64,000 nucleotides of DNA from Brevibacillus centrosporus (GCF_003710815.1 NZ_RHHP01000016.1:1-64000), one strand, 5' to 3'; shown: positions 8,202 to 17,832, numbered from the stretch's first letter. The notes: generated from the sequence alone by a model not told the origin. A program made the numbers and translations.

Positions 8202-9245
8202 TTACGGGAATACCGGCACGAGCGGCAGTCCAGCTTTCTCTGGAATTTGGAACATGACGTTCATGTTTTGGAGCGCTTGACCTGCTGCTCCTTTGACCAT
8301 GTTGTCAATGACAGAAAGGACAATGACGCGACCCGTACGTTCGTCTACATGCACCGAGATATCGCAGTAGTTGGAGCCCAGCACTTCTTTGGTATGGGGA
8401 TGGGATCCTGCCGGGCGTACGCGTACAAAAGGCTTATCCGCATAAGTGGCTTCGAAAAGCTCTTGAGCCTGCGCCTGTGTCACTTTTGTTTCCAGCTGAC
8501 CATATGCCGTTACCAGAATCCCGCGGGTCATCGGAACCAAGTGGGGAGTAAATTGCACGAGTGATGCTATACCCGATTGTTTTGCCAGCTCCTGCTCAAT
8601 TTCAGGTGTATGCTGATGTTTCGCAACCTTATAGGCATGAATGCTCTCATTGATTTCACTGTAGTGTACCCCCATAGACAAGCCGCGTCCCGCTCCCGAT
8701 ACACCGGATTTCGCGTCGACGATCCAGCTGTCCGGCTTCACCCATCCTTTTTGCATCAGGGGGATCAAAGCCAGCAAGGTAGCAGTCGGATAGCAGCCAG
8801 GATTGGCGACGAGCGATGCTCCTGCCACTTGCTCGTAGTTCCACTCCGTCAAGCCGTACACCGCTTTTTCCACCCACTCTGCTGGGGCGGGCTCTTTCTT
8901 GTACCAGTTCCGGTAGGCATCGGCGCACTCCAGTCGGAAATCCCCCGACAAGTCGATGACCTTTGTACCACCGAGCTTCATCAATTGCGGAGAAAGATCT
9001 GCACTTACACCCGCTGGAGTTGCCAGGAAAATGACATCGTTATCCTTGCTCATGCTCTGCGCATCGATTGGCGCCAATTTCGGCAGCCCCAGTCCGCTCA
9101 CGTGCGGAAACGTTTTTTCCAACGACTCTCCTTCGGCTGAGCTTGAATACAAGTTGGCTATTTGCACATGAGGGTGTCCCGCCAGCAAGCGAATCAATTC
9201 CGCTCCACCGTAACCGGTAGCCCCAACAATCCCGACCCGAATCAT
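8202..9245 (-). CDS. argC: N-acetyl-gamma-glutamyl-phosphate reductase
   Basis: 347-residue NADPH-dependent reductase. It has the Rossmann loop GATGYGG (residues 8-14) and the active-site Cys151 in ANPGCYPT. GGAGAAGGGGAGAG precedes the ATG. It is the promoter-proximal gene of the argC-argB-argD unit and has a promoter overlapped by ARG-box-like palindromes immediately upstream, indicating ArgR/AhrC repression by arginine. Confidence 0.95.
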   Translation of the reverse strand: MIRVGIVGATGYGGAELIRLLAGHPHVQIANLYSSSAEGESLEKTFPHVSGLGLPKLAPIDAQSMSKDNDVIFLATPAGVSADLSPQLMKLGGTKVIDLSGDFRLECADAYRNWYKKEPAPAEWVEKAVYGLTEWNYEQVAGASLVANPGCYPTATLLALIPLMQKGWVKPDSWIVDAKSGVSGAGRGLSMGVHYSEINESIHAYKVAKHQHTPEIEQELAKQSGIASLVQFTPHLVPMTRGILVTAYGQLETKVTQAQAQELFEATYADKPFVRVRPAGSHPHTKEVLGSNYCDISVHVDERTGRVIVLSVIDNMVKGAAGQALQNMNVMFQIPEKAGLPLVPVFP

Positions 9246-9274
9246 AGATCTCTCCCCTTCTCCGCTGAATTCTC

Positions 9275-9320
9275 TGTATTTTTATACATGAATAATAATA
9301 AAAATTCATGGAGAATACAA
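9275..9320 (-). promoter_or_regulatory. argC promoter with two ARG-box-like palindromes
   Basis: Minus strand TTGTAT (9320-9315), 17 nt, TATTAT (9297-9292). The interrupted palindrome CATGAAT...ATTCATG spans 9287-9310 and TGTATTTTTATACA spans 9275-9288, both like the ARG boxes bound by ArgR/AhrC and both overlapping the -10 or start region. Arginine-dependent repression is the inference. Confidence 0.7.
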
Positions 9321-9372
9321 CCCTAAAAACCGGAAGAACGTAAGAAAACCTCTATCGAGGCCAATTCAAGAA

Positions 9373-9442
9373 GGAGCGACCGCGTTTTAGCGGAAAGTTT
9401 TCATGCGCTCCGGAATTCATAAGCCTAAAGCTTATAAATTCC
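9373..9442. repeat. Two adjacent strong hairpins between argC and cccB
   Basis: The first (9373-9411) has GGAGCG / CGCTCC outer arms enclosing CCGC-GTTTTA-GCGG; the second (9412-9442) has 12 of 13 paired bases, GGAATTCATAAGC with GCTTATAAATTCC. Neither has a T-run. They may be an extragenic palindromic repeat or an RNA processing element; no gene is seen here. Confidence 0.4.
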
Positions 9443-9451
9443 TATACGTTG

Positions 9452-9480
9452 AAAAAGCGCCCGATATGCTCGGACGCTTC
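9452..9480 (-). terminator. Terminator after cccB
   Basis: Minus-strand stem AAGCGTCCGA / TCGGGCGCTT with a short loop followed by TTTTTC, 17 nt after the cccB stop. Confidence 0.75.
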
Positions 9481-9496
9481 CTTGGATCGAACCTAC

Positions 9497-9859
9497 TTAT
9501 TTCTTATCTGCCAGCCACGCTGCCAGTGTTTCTGCATCGGCACCCTTTACCAAACCGGGGGGCATGGCGCCTTTACCGTTATTCAAAATTTCCAAAATCT
9601 GATCTTTGCTCAGCTGCCCGCCAACTTTTTGGAGATTCGGACCTACAGCACCTTCCAGAGTTTGACCGTGGCAGCCTGCACAAGTATTTTTGAACAAGGC
9701 TTCCGCAGTTGCTGCATCGTAGCTACCCGATGGAGCAGTCGTGGACGGTGTTTCGGTAGAAGGCTGGTTGGCCGGCGGTTGTGCAGTGTTTCCTCCGCCA
9801 CAGGCACTTAGCGAGAATACGAGTACAGCCGCAACCACAAACAGTGATGAACGTTTCAT
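9497..9859 (-). CDS. cccB: Cytochrome c-551, lipoprotein
   Basis: Small membrane-attached c-type cytochrome that carries electrons outside the cytoplasmic membrane. The 120-residue product has a lipoprotein signal peptide ending LSAC (lipid-anchor Cys20), a low-complexity Pro/Thr/Ser linker (residues 25-45) and one haem domain with CAGCH (60-64) and the likely axial Met99 in GAMPPG. The lipid anchor rather than a membrane helix fits CccB over CccA. In Bacillus subtilis cccB also lies near prfB and secA, which supports the symbol. Confidence 0.85.
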   Translation of the reverse strand: MKRSSLFVVAAVLVFSLSACGGGNTAQPPANQPSTETPSTTAPSGSYDAATAEALFKNTCAGCHGQTLEGAVGPNLQKVGGQLSKDQILEILNNGKGAMPPGLVKGADAETLAAWLADKK

Positions 9860-9930
9860 GGGCTGTTTCCTCCTTTACTAGATAATTCTTCGCTAAGTAT
9901 GCCTCATAGCTCCCAAACTCATTCCTTAAA

Positions 9931-10200
9931 TTACGTCAGCGGCAGCTCCAGTGGGCTCCATTCACGCAGTTCCAAAGTACGCGCTCCTTCCGCAACTACC
10001 GGATCTGCTTCTGCCAATTTCCGTGCTTCCTCCAGGGAAGACGCCTTGTAAATGACGAGGCCTCCCTCTTTATCGGTGAAAGGACCTGCCATAAAAACCT
10101 TATCCTGCTTGTACAAGTCGTTGAGGTATTCCAGGTGGGCAGGTCTTACTTTTGCATTCAGTTCTTGATTGATAATCGGTAAAAACGCTACATACAACAT
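9931..10200 (-). CDS. YciI-like small protein
   Basis: 89-residue protein of the YciI/dimeric alpha-beta barrel kind. MLYVAFLPI at the start, an HLEYLNDL helix, then a GPFTDKEGG turn and a C-terminal ADPVVAEG segment follow the usual YciI layout (H in the first helix, D in ADP). The ATG at 10200 follows AAAGGAG; an in-frame ATG 15 codons upstream has no such site. The biochemical role is unknown. It stands alone between cccB and the prfB terminator. Confidence 0.75.
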   Translation of the reverse strand: MLYVAFLPIINQELNAKVRPAHLEYLNDLYKQDKVFMAGPFTDKEGGLVIYKASSLEEARKLAEADPVVAEGARTLELREWSPLELPLT

Positions 10201-10274
10201 GAGAATCGCTCCTTTGTTTGGGTATGCATTCATTCCTTTAATCAAATTACCACTTTGCCGATAAGATAGCCAAA

Positions 10275-10309
10275 CAAAAAAAAGCGGCAGGATGCACCCT
10301 CGCCGCTTT
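10275..10309 (-). terminator. Terminator after prfB
   Basis: Stem AAAGCGGCG / GCCGCTTT on the minus strand followed by eight T, directly after the prfB stop. Confidence 0.85.
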
Positions 10310-10318
10310 ACCCTTTGA

Positions 10319-11432
10319 TTACTGTTTAATTTGAGATCTCAAGTAACCGTCGATGAAAACGTCAATCTCCCCGTCCATGACCGCTTGCACGTTGCCTACC
10401 TCTACGTTGGTGCGGTGGTCCTTGACCAGGCTGTACGGGTGGAAGACATAGGAACGGATCTGGCTGCCCCATGCGATGTCTTTTTGCTCACCCTGAATGG
10501 CTGCCATCGTTTTTTCCTGCTCTTCCCGTTTGCGCTCAAACAATCGTGCTGTCAGCATTTTCATCGCACGCTCACGGTTTTTGATCTGCGAACGCTCTGT
10601 TTGACACGTCACGACGATACCCGATGGCAAGTGGGTGATCCGGACTGCGGAGTCGGTCGTATTGATGTGCTGACCGCCGGCACCACTGGAACGATACGTA
10701 TCGATCTTGAGGTCCTCCGAGCGAATGTCGATTGCATTATCGTCTTCAATTTCTGGAAGAACGTTGCAGGACACAAAGGAAGTATGCCGACGTCCGGATG
10801 CGTCGAATGGCGAAATGCGTACGAGTCGATGAACCCCTTTTTCTGATTTCAAATACCCGTAAGCATTATGTCCTTTGATCAAAAGCGTCACGCTTTTGAC
10901 ACCCGCTTCGTCCCCTGGAAGATAGTCCAGGGTTTCCACCTTGAAGCCTTTGGCATCGCCCCAGCGTGTATACATGCGCAGGAGCATGGATGCCCAATCC
11001 TGAGATTCCGTACCACCCGCGCCAGGGTGCAGCTCCAGGATTGCATTGTTCTTATCGTACTGATCGCTCAGCAGCAGTTCCAGCTCAAAGCTCTCAAAAG
11101 CTTTCCTCAGCTCTTGGGTGCTGTCGTACAAATCCTGAATGAGGGATTGATCTCCTTCTTCAATGACCAGCTCGAGCATTAGCTGTAGGTCTTCGTATTG
11201 GGAATCAAGCTTGCCCATTGTTTCCACTAGACTTCTCACGGCGTTCAGTTCACTGATGGTTTTCTGCGCTGCATCGTTGTCATCCCAGAAATCTGGTGCC
11301 AGCATGCGCTCTTCCAGTTCCCCGATACGCTCCTCTTTTACTGGGAGGTCAAAGAGACCCCCTGATATCTGCTAAACGCTTAGCCATACTGGACATCTCT
11401 TGTTTGATGTCCGCAATATCGATTAATGCCAT
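10319..11432 (-). CDS. prfB: Peptide chain release factor 2, programmed +1 frameshift
   Basis: RF2 ends translation at UGA and UAA. Translation starts at ATG 11432 ([10 protein letters not shown]), reads 25 codons to an in-frame TGA at 11351-11349, and must shift +1 to continue; the joined product is 370 residues, normal for RF2. The codon-recognition tripeptide SPF (about residues 207-209) and the catalytic GGQ (252-254) are present. The shift lets RF2 level control its own synthesis. It is followed by a strong terminator. The order secA - (unknown gene) - prfB on the minus strand matches related Bacillales apart from the inserted gene. Confidence 0.95.
11349..11363 (-). promoter_or_regulatory. 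prfB programmed frameshift site
   Basis: The minus strand shows the SD-like AGGGGG (11363-11358), TCT, then the slippery CTT TGA C. This is the textbook RF2 autoregulatory site, with the internal stop at 11351-11349. Confidence 0.95.
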
Positions 11433-11550
11433 GTTGCGAATCACCTTCTCTTCTGTAAGCTATGTTTATTGTATCGTAATTTGCCAGATCCGCAACCTGA
11501 CTTCAGTGCCAGATAGGGGGAAGGTGATTGGTTTTTCTGTTTTTAGCCAC

Positions 11551-12003
11551 TCAGCGAGCCGGTGGTGATGGCGAGGAGCGGAGATCTCGGATTTCTCTGG
11601 AGGCTGTCCCCACCTGATTTGCCTTCACCAGTGTTAAATGGCCGCCTCGCGATGTTGTCGCTCGTTTTTTACCGGATGTATGTTTATTCACTTTTTTGTA
11701 TTCGTTTTTCACTTCTATTGGTTGCCCGGTTTTTCCTTTGTCTGTGAGTACCTTGGGATCAACCACAAAGGCGTTCATCCAGAGCGTCTGCGGAATTTCT
11801 GAAACGACTCTTTCTTCAGCAAAGACTGCGTCCCTTGCCGTAAACACCTCGATTGGCTTTTTGTGGGATTGCTCCTCTTTTTCACTGATGATTTGTACCG
11901 ATCTATTTTCTTTTCCTACACGCAGCACCGCTTTTAATGTACCGGCAATTCGCTCCAGGATGCTTACTGCTTGTATGCCCATCACGTTGACTGACGCCTT
12001 CAT
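11551..12003 (-). CDS. Hypothetical protein between secA and prfB
   Basis: 150-codon frame starting MKASVNVMGI and ending with a basic, Ser/Pro-rich tail. GGGGG lies about 10 nt before the ATG. The middle (GKENRSVQIISEKEE) is charged; no signal peptide, membrane helix or known motif is seen, and I do not recognise the family. It sits between the secA terminator and prfB with no clear promoter. The low-complexity C-terminus and lack of recognisable homology leave room for a spurious ORF. Confidence 0.4.
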   Translation of the reverse strand: MKASVNVMGIQAVSILERIAGTLKAVLRVGKENRSVQIISEKEEQSHKKPIEVFTARDAVFAEERVVSEIPQTLWMNAFVVDPKVLTDKGKTGQPIEVKNEYKKVNKHTSGKKRATTSRGGHLTLVKANQVGTASREIRDLRSSPSPPAR

Positions 12004-12189
12004 TGTTCATTCCCCCGTCATCGTGTATTTGGAAAAAAGTGTTGTACCTATGATTCTATGGTTTTTACAAATCTTTTCCACTAGAATCGTTCGATGGCTT
12101 TTTCCAGTGTTAGACAAATCGACGTGCCGATGCCGACGAGGAACACAGGATCGGGACGAACGCTGTCTATGCAGGAGGGATTGAAGCAG

Positions 12190-12232
12190 AAAAAAACATC
12201 CCTTCCGCAGCTTTCGCTGTTTGGAAGGGATG
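12190..12232 (-). terminator. Terminator after secA
   Basis: Minus-strand stem AGCATCCCTTCC / GGAAGGGATG with inner AGC-GAAA-GCT, followed by TTTTTTT. Its position 18 nt after the secA stop shows that the short SecA C-terminus is not a downstream frameshift artefact. Confidence 0.9.
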
Positions 12233-12249
12233 CTTTGGCGTTTGGGCCA

Positions 12250-14772
12250 TTATTGATTGCGCTTGTTGCTGCGGCGGCGCTCCTGCTCCTGTGCACGGCG
12301 CTGCGCACGGTTTTTCGGATCGGCATCACCGGAAGTCTCATCGTCAGGACGCTCCGATGGTCCAGAGGTTTGGAGCTGGCTTGGATCCATGCCTTGCCCG
12401 CGAATGACATCCTGGCGCTCCAGGTTTTGGCTGACTTCTGCCTTCATGATATACATAGCCACTTCTTCCTCCACAGCAGCCACCATGGATTGGAACATTT
12501 CGTAGCCCTCGAATTGGTACTCGCGCAATGGATCGTTTTGACCGTACGCGCGCAAGTGAATCCCTTGACGCAGCTGATCCATCGCATCGATGTGATCCAT
12601 CCATTTGCTGTCGACCGCACGCAGGATGACCACTTTTTCAAATTCGCGAATCATATCGCCAATCTCCGCTTCACGCTGTGCGTATTGCTTGGCGACTTCG
12701 TTTTTCAGCAGCTCCATGATTTCTTCCGCTTCTTTGCCTTTCAGCATTTTTGCGGTAATCGTTTCGTCGTGCAGGAAGGTATTGTTGGCTGCATCCGCCA
12801 GAGCTTGCAAGTCCCAATCCTCTGGTACCTCTTCTTTTGGACAATGCAGCTCGACATTGCGCTCAAGCACGCTGTTCAGCATGCCAAGTGCGATCTCGCT
12901 GAGGTTTTCCTGCTCCAAAATGTCGCGGCGCTGCTTGTAGATCACCAAACGCTGCTGGTTCATGACGTCGTCGTACTGCAGGACGCCTTTACGAGCATCG
13001 AAGTTGGAGCCCTCTACCCGTTTTTGAGCGGATTCGACAGCGCGTGTAACGAGACGGCTCTCGATCGGCATGTCTTCTTCCATGCCCAAGCGGTCCATCA
13101 TGTTCATGATGTTGTCGGCACCAAAGCGGCGCATCAGCTCATCCTGCATCGACAGGAAGAATTGAGACGAACCCGGGTCCCCTTGACGGCCGGCACGACC
13201 CCGCAGCTGGTTATCAATACGGCGGCTCTCGTGACGCTCCGTACCGATAATGTGCAAGCCGCCCAAATCAGCTACACCTTCGCCCAGCTGAATGTCCGTA
13301 CCACGACCTGCCATGTTGGTTGCGATAGTAACTGCACCGTATTGACCGGCACGTGCTACGATCTCTGCCTCGCGCGCATGCTGCTTGGCGTTCAAGACGT
13401 TGTGCGGAACACCTTTTTGCTTCAGCATCTGAGACAGACGCTCAGAGTTTTCAATGGAAATGGTACCGACCAGAATCGGCTGGCCTTTTTTATGGCGCTC
13501 TACGATGTCGTTCACAACCGCGCGATACTTGGCTGCCTCTGTTTTAAACACCAGGTCTGGCAGGTCGATACGCGCTACTGGTTTGTTCGTTGGGATCACA
13601 ACAACATCGAGCCCGTAAATCTTCTTGAATTCTTCTTCTTCCGTTTTCGCCGTACCGGTCATACCGGACAGCTTTTGATACATACGGAAGTAGTTTTGCA
13701 GGGTAATGGTCGCGAGCGTCATGCTCTCGCTTTGAACGCGCAGACCTTCCTTGGCTTCAATCGCTTGGTGCAGACCATCGCTATAACGACGTCCCACCAT
13801 CAGACGACCTGTGAACTCGTCAACGATCACAACTTCGCCTTCCTGAACCACGTAGTCTACGTCGCGCTTGAACAGCACTTGTGCTTTCAAAGCCGCCGTG
13901 ATGTGATGGTTCAGCGTCATGTGCGCGGTGTCATACAGATTTTCGATATTGAAAGCTTGCTCGACCTTGCTGACACCATCATCTGTCAAGGAAACGATTT
14001 TCAGCTTTTCATCAATCGTAAAGTCTTTGTCTTGCTCCATGCGTTTGACGAAGTGCGAGCAAATGTAGTACAGCTCTGTCGAACGATTCGCAGAACCCGA
14101 AATGATCAACGGGGTACGCGCTTCGTCGATCAGGATGCTGTCCACTTCGTCTATGATGGCGTAGAACAGCGGACGTTGTACCATCTGTTCTTTGTACAGC
14201 ACCATGTTGTCACGCAGGTAGTCAAAGCCGAATTCATTGTTGGTACCGTAAGTAATATCGCACGCGTAGGCTGCCCGTTTTTCTTCGGCATCCAGTCCAT
14301 TTTTGTTCAGACCAACGGTGAGTCCCAAAAAGTTGTACAGCTGACCCATGATGGTCGAGTCGCGCTCCGCCAAGTATTCATTGACGGTTACAACGTGAAC
14401 ACCTTTTCCAAGCAGGGCATTGAGATAGGTAGCCAGTGTTGCTACCAGCGTTTTCCCTTCACCGGTCTTCATCTCGGAGATGCGTCCTTCTTGCAGGACC
14501 ATACCACCGATCAGCTGAACGTCAAAGTGCCTCATGCCGAGAACCCGTTTGGATGCTTCCCGAACGACGGCAAACGCTTCGTTCAAAATCTTGTCCAGAT
14601 CCTCTCCGTTTTGCAGGCGCGCCTTAAATTCCACTGTCTTTTCACGCAGCTGCTCGTCAGAGAGTGCCGCTATGCTTGGTTCCAGCGCATTGATGGATTC
14701 TACGCGCTTAAACATTTTTTTGACTTCGCGCTCATTGCTATCGCCAAAAATCTTTTTAACGAGTCCTAACAT
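12250..14772 (-). CDS. secA: Preprotein translocase ATPase SecA
   Basis: 840-residue motor that pushes unfolded preproteins through SecYEG. The DEAD-like motor has Walker A MKTGEGKT (residues 101-108), an [17 protein letters not shown]alker B block (about 205-221), the preprotein cross-linking domain, the second RecA domain with [13 protein letters not shown] and [15 protein letters not shown], and the helical scaffold/wing domains. Unlike most SecA proteins it ends in a charged tail ([16 protein letters not shown]) with no CxCxSGKKxxxCC zinc motif. A terminator follows 18 nt later. Since SLAP paralogues of an accessory Sec route are present, a second SecA2 may exist elsewhere, but this copy has the features of the housekeeping SecA. 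Confidence 0.96.
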   Translation of the reverse strand: MLGLVKKIFGDSNEREVKKMFKRVESINALEPSIAALSDEQLREKTVEFKARLQNGEDLDKILNEAFAVVREASKRVLGMRHFDVQLIGGMVLQEGRISEMKTGEGKTLVATLATYLNALLGKGVHVVTVNEYLAERDSTIMGQLYNFLGLTVGLNKNGLDAEEKRAAYACDITYGTNNEFGFDYLRDNMVLYKEQMVQRPLFYAIIDEVDSILIDEARTPLIISGSANRSTELYYICSHFVKRMEQDKDFTIDEKLKIVSLTDDGVSKVEQAFNIENLYDTAHMTLNHHITAALKAQVLFKRDVDYVVQEGEVVIVDEFTGRLMVGRRYSDGLHQAIEAKEGLRVQSESMTLATITLQNYFRMYQKLSGMTGTAKTEEEEFKKIYGLDVVVIPTNKPVARIDLPDLVFKTEAAKYRAVVNDIVERHKKGQPILVGTISIENSERLSQMLKQKGVPHNVLNAKQHAREAEIVARAGQYGAVTIATNMAGRGTDIQLGEGVADLGGLHIIGTERHESRRIDNQLRGRAGRQGDPGSSQFFLSMQDELMRRFGADNIMNMMDRLGMEEDMPIESRLVTRAVESAQKRVEGSNFDARKGVLQYDDVMNQQRLVIYKQRRDILEQENLSEIALGMLNSVLERNVELHCPKEEVPEDWDLQALADAANNTFLHDETITAKMLKGKEAEEIMELLKNEVAKQYAQREAEIGDMIREFEKVVILRAVDSKWMDHIDAMDQLRQGIHLRAYGQNDPLREYQFEGYEMFQSMVAAVEEEVAMYIMKAEVSQNLERQDVIRGQGMDPSQLQTSGPSERPDDETSGDADPKNRAQRRAQEQERRRSNKRNQ

Positions 14773-14925
14773 GAGGACACCCCTTCCATATGCTCCCTAA
14801 ACAGACCGAACCGCCTCTTTATAGGAGTGCTCAACGTATCCCTGAAGCAGGAATACCGATTCTCCGAAATTCAACTCTCTCTAAAAATCTATTTTAACAA
14901 ATTGTTTCACATATACACAAGTAAA

Positions 14926-14948
14926 GGGAGTTGCCAATAGCAACTCCC
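14926..14948 (-). terminator. Hairpin after hpf
   Basis: Perfect 9-bp stem GGGAGTTGC / GCAACTCCC with a 5-nt loop, 35 nt after the hpf stop. Only a weak T-rich stretch follows on the minus strand, so termination is likely but not certain. Confidence 0.55.
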
Positions 14949-14982
14949 TAGTCTTATACGAGTGATTTGAGATAAAGTTTCG

Positions 14983-15543
14983 TTATTTCGGTTCAATCAA
15001 ACCGTATCGGCCGTCATTTCGGCGATACACCACGCTCACATCGTTCGTGTCGCTATTCTGGAAGACGAAAAAGCTGTGCCCCAGCATATCCATTTGCATC
15101 ACTGCTTCATGAGCATCCATCGGTTTTAAATCGAATCTTTTCGTGCGGACGATGTTAATGTCCACGTCTTCTTCCTCGCTGTCTTCGGCAAGCGCTACTG
15201 CAACTTGCTGATTTTCACGCTGAGGCTGCTTGCTAATAGTATCCACCCTCAGTTGTCTCATCAGCTTCGTTTTGTGCTTGCGAATCTGGCGTTCCAGCTT
15301 TTCTACCACAAGATCGATAGCAGCATACATATCCTCGTGCGTTTCCTCTGCCCGGATAATTACCCCGCCGAGCGGGATGGTTACCTCGATCGTGCCTTCT
15401 CCTCGATGTACTCTCATCGTTACATGGACATCGGTAGGCTGTGGTGTTTCAAAATATTTTTCGAGACGGCCGACTTTCTTTTCCACATACTCTCGAAGTG
15501 CTGCGGTGACTTGAATGTTTTCTCCACGAATGTTAAATTTCAT
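14983..15543 (-). CDS. hpf: Long-form ribosome hibernation promoting factor
   Basis: 186-residue protein that binds the small subunit and pairs 70S ribosomes into inactive 100S dimers in stationary phase. The N-terminal domain (MKFNIRGENIQVTAALREYV, then EVTIPLGG) is the YfiA/HPF fold; the C-terminal domain (VRTKRFDLKPMDAHEAVMQMDMLGHSFFVF) is the dimerising S30AE_C domain that defines the long form. The start at 15543 has GGAAGGAGG upstream. It lies just upstream of secA on the same strand, the usual Bacillales order. Confidence 0.93.
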   Translation of the reverse strand: MKFNIRGENIQVTAALREYVEKKVGRLEKYFETPQPTDVHVTMRVHRGEGTIEVTIPLGGVIIRAEETHEDMYAAIDLVVEKLERQIRKHKTKLMRQLRVDTISKQPQRENQQVAVALAEDSEEEDVDINIVRTKRFDLKPMDAHEAVMQMDMLGHSFFVFQNSDTNDVSVVYRRNDGRYGLIEPK

Positions 15544-15754
15544 GGTTCCAACCTCCTTCCGTCTAGTTAAGAATATTCGCCGTCCATGTAAATAATCCTC
15601 CTGTTTCCCATCAAATAATGATACGAAATATTTACAATACGTTAATAATCGACAGAATTTTACCAATACTTACTATGTTCCCTATGATATAATACCCTAG
15701 TAGTCACTCTACTCATCATATTTCGCGGTCGTATATCGCACAGGAGGAATCCTC

Positions 15755-16807
15755 ATGGCAGAGGTGAAACCTTCCCATTCTCTTATCGGAGCAACACTTG
15801 CACAAGACGTTAACAATGAGTACGGCCTGCTGCTCCTGCCCGCCGGAGCAGTACTGCATCAGAGTGACATACGGCTGCTAGAAGCCCATCAAGTCCAAAA
15901 CATCCACATCTCGGATCACGGTTCGGAGCCGGAGATGCCTCTCCCTGTTTTGCATTGGAGTGAAGTCCAAGCAGCACGTCAATACGTGCAGGCCGTGCAG
16001 CAAACAAAAGGCTTATTCCAACAAATCGCCTCGGGCACAGTCCCGCCCTTGAAGCAATTTAACGATGCTTTTTATCCTTTGCTCGATCAAGTATTGCAGC
16101 GCTGGGGTTTTCTCCGCTTCATTTACTTAAAAGAAGGAACGGATAACTATACGTATCGCCATTCTTTGAATGTCGGCATCGTTGCCGCTCTCATAGGAAA
16201 GCTGCTAGGGAGATCGGAGCAGGATATTTACTTTCTGGGGCAAAGCGGTCTCTTGCACGATGTCGGAAAAATGATGATTCCCGATGAGCTGCTGAACAAG
16301 CCAGGACGTCTGTCTGATGCAGAATACGCGATCATGAAGCAGCACACAAAATACGGATACAAGCTGCTTCAATCCATGGAAGATGCCAGCGAGCTGATGG
16401 CTCTGTGCGCGTTATTGCATCACGAGCGCATGGATGGCACCGGTTACCCGCAAGCTCGAAGCAATGACTCGCTTCCCTTTGAATGCCAGATTATCAGTGT
16501 CGCAGATGTGTTTGATGCCATTTGTACCGACCGCGTCTATCGCAGAGGCACTTCGCCTTTCGAAGCCGCCCATATCTTATGGGAACAGGCCTGCACGGGC
16601 AAGCTGAACCCTTTAATTGTATCTCGTTTTATTCATTACATCGTCCTGTTGTACGTCGGCTCCAAGGCCGTTTTGAGCAACGGGGATGACGTCGAAATTA
16701 TTATGATTCATACTGACGAGCCCATGCGTCCTCTGGTGCGACGCGGAGAGGAATTCCTCGATTTGCGGCAGCACCGCCAGTTACATATTCATAAAATGAT
16801 CAGCTGA
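15755..16807 (+). CDS. HD-GYP c-di-GMP phosphodiesterase
   Basis: 350-residue predicted enzyme hydrolysing the second messenger c-di-GMP. A poorly conserved N-terminal region (residues 1-125) is followed by the HD domain with His136, HDVGK (168-172), HHE (222-224) and the DGTGYP signature (227-232). No membrane helix or receiver domain is visible, so its input signal is unknown. CAGGAGG precedes the ATG and a strong terminator follows. It is one of the few plus-strand genes here and is the obvious local counterpart to the c-di-GMP-II-like riboswitches at 526-683. Confidence 0.88.
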   Translation: MAEVKPSHSLIGATLAQDVNNEYGLLLLPAGAVLHQSDIRLLEAHQVQNIHISDHGSEPEMPLPVLHWSEVQAARQYVQAVQQTKGLFQQIASGTVPPLKQFNDAFYPLLDQVLQRWGFLRFIYLKEGTDNYTYRHSLNVGIVAALIGKLLGRSEQDIYFLGQSGLLHDVGKMMIPDELLNKPGRLSDAEYAIMKQHTKYGYKLLQSMEDASELMALCALLHHERMDGTGYPQARSNDSLPFECQIISVADVFDAICTDRVYRRGTSPFEAAHILWEQACTGKLNPLIVSRFIHYIVLLYVGSKAVLSNGDDVEIIMIHTDEPMRPLVRRGEEFLDLRQHRQLHIHKMIS

Positions 16808-16814
16808 TATACTA

Positions 16815-16850
16815 ATCCCCCTGCACCCAACTTTGGGCCAGGGGGATTTC
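16815..16850 (+). terminator. Terminator between the HD-GYP gene and the cold-shock gene
   Basis: ATCCCCCTG / CAGGGGGAT arms with a C/A/T-rich loop, after the plus-strand HD-GYP stop and before the end of the convergent csp gene. The plus side has a short T-stretch; it may serve both directions. Confidence 0.7.
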
Positions 16851-16860
16851 ATGTGTTTTT

Positions 16861-17058
16861 CTACAATTTGACCACGTTAGCTGCTTGTGGACCTCGATCG
16901 CCTTCCACAATATCAAATTCTACAGCTTGGCCCTCTTCCAGACTACGAAAACCGTCTGATTGGATAGCTGAGAAGTGGACGAATACATCATCACCACCCT
17001 CCCGCTCGATGAAACCGAAACCTTTTTCTGCGTTAAACCATTTTACTTTGCCTTGCAT
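16861..17058 (-). CDS. Cold-shock protein (CspA family)
   Basis: 65-residue single-strand nucleic-acid-binding OB-fold protein, an RNA chaperone. It carries RNP1 (KGFGFI, about residues 12-17) and RNP2 (VFVHF, about 25-29) and the typical [21 protein letters not shown] end. The start is ATG at 17058; a TTG nine codons upstream is in frame but would add an atypical extension. Members are named cspB/C/D in Bacillus; which one this is cannot be told. Confidence 0.93.
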   Translation of the reverse strand: MQGKVKWFNAEKGFGFIEREGGDDVFVHFSAIQSDGFRSLEEGQAVEFDIVEGDRGPQAANVVKL

Positions 17059-17151
17059 GAAACAGCACAACCCTTTCTTTTGCAAAAAATTAGGATAAGT
17101 ATCCTGCAGCGTTCGTTCCTAGTTTACCCAAAACGGCGACAGTCATTCCCT

Positions 17152-17832
17152 TTATTTAGGAGTATATCTTTTCTCCAGTCCTCTCACGACTACGCGGGAG
17201 AGGAACAAGGTAAGCACCAGGTAGATGGCCCCTGAGGTGAGATACGGCGGAAAGCGCTCGAAGGTGTTTTTGGCGATGTTGAAAGCGGCATAGCCGAGCT
17301 CTGGTGTCGAAATGATAGCCAGCAAGGAAGAATCCTTCAGTAACGCGATAAACTCATTTCCGAGCGCGGGCAGCATGCGTAAAAATGCTTGGGGTATGGT
17401 AATTAACCGCATGGCCATTCCCTTTGTCATTCCCAGCGATCGTGCGGCTTCCATTTGACCAGGATCAATCGATTGAATCCCCGCTCGAAAGATCTCCGCG
17501 ATATAAGCCGCCGCGTTCAAGGTCAGGGCTACAAAACCGGAAAAGAGAGCTTCCGGTACTTTTGCTTCCGGAAAAAACAGTCCCCAAATGCCTGGAATCA
17601 CAGCCGTGTGGATCAAGAGAATCTGAAGAAATAAGGGCGTGCCGCGAAACAGCTCTACATAAATGGCGGCTGGTGCTTTCAAGTAAATCTTATCCGACAT
17701 CTTTCCCAAACCGATGAACAAGCCCAGGATCGTCCCGCAAATGACCGCAACCGTTGTCAGAAGAACTGTATTCCATACACCACGTATAAATAATTCCCGA
17801 TAATCATAAACTACGCTCCAATCCAAACCCAT
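17152..17832 (-). CDS. Amino-acid ABC transporter permease
   Basis: About 226-residue polar amino acid uptake permease (HisM/GlnP type) with five likely membrane helices, the family signature GFVALTLNAAAYIAEIFRAGIQSI (about residues 101-124) and the EAA loop EAARSLGMTKGMAMRLITIPQA that contacts the ATPase. GGAGG lies only 2 nt before the ATG at 17832, so the TTG at 17826, 7 nt from it, is an equally good start. It follows the binding-protein gene by 80 nt on the same strand. No ATPase gene is next to it. Confidence 0.88.
   Translation of the reverse strand: MGLDWSVVYDYRELFIRGVWNTVLLTTVAVICGTILGLFIGLGKMSDKIYLKAPAAIYVELFRGTPLFLQILLIHTAVIPGIWGLFFPEAKVPEALFSGFVALTLNAAAYIAEIFRAGIQSIDPGQMEAARSLGMTKGMAMRLITIPQAFLRMLPALGNEFIALLKDSSLLAIISTPELGYAAFNIAKNTFERFPPYLTSGAIYLVLTLFLSRVVVRGLEKRYTPK

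Noticed and set aside
12081..12410. 109-codon minus-strand frame across the secA end and terminator
   Set aside because: Overlaps secA in another frame and runs through the terminator hairpin. A piece after the terminator (ending LEKAIERF) looks slightly protein-like but has no start or SD.
12094..14769. 891-codon plus-strand frame opposite secA
   Set aside because: Opposite-strand shadow of secA caused by its codon bias; no start context or motif.
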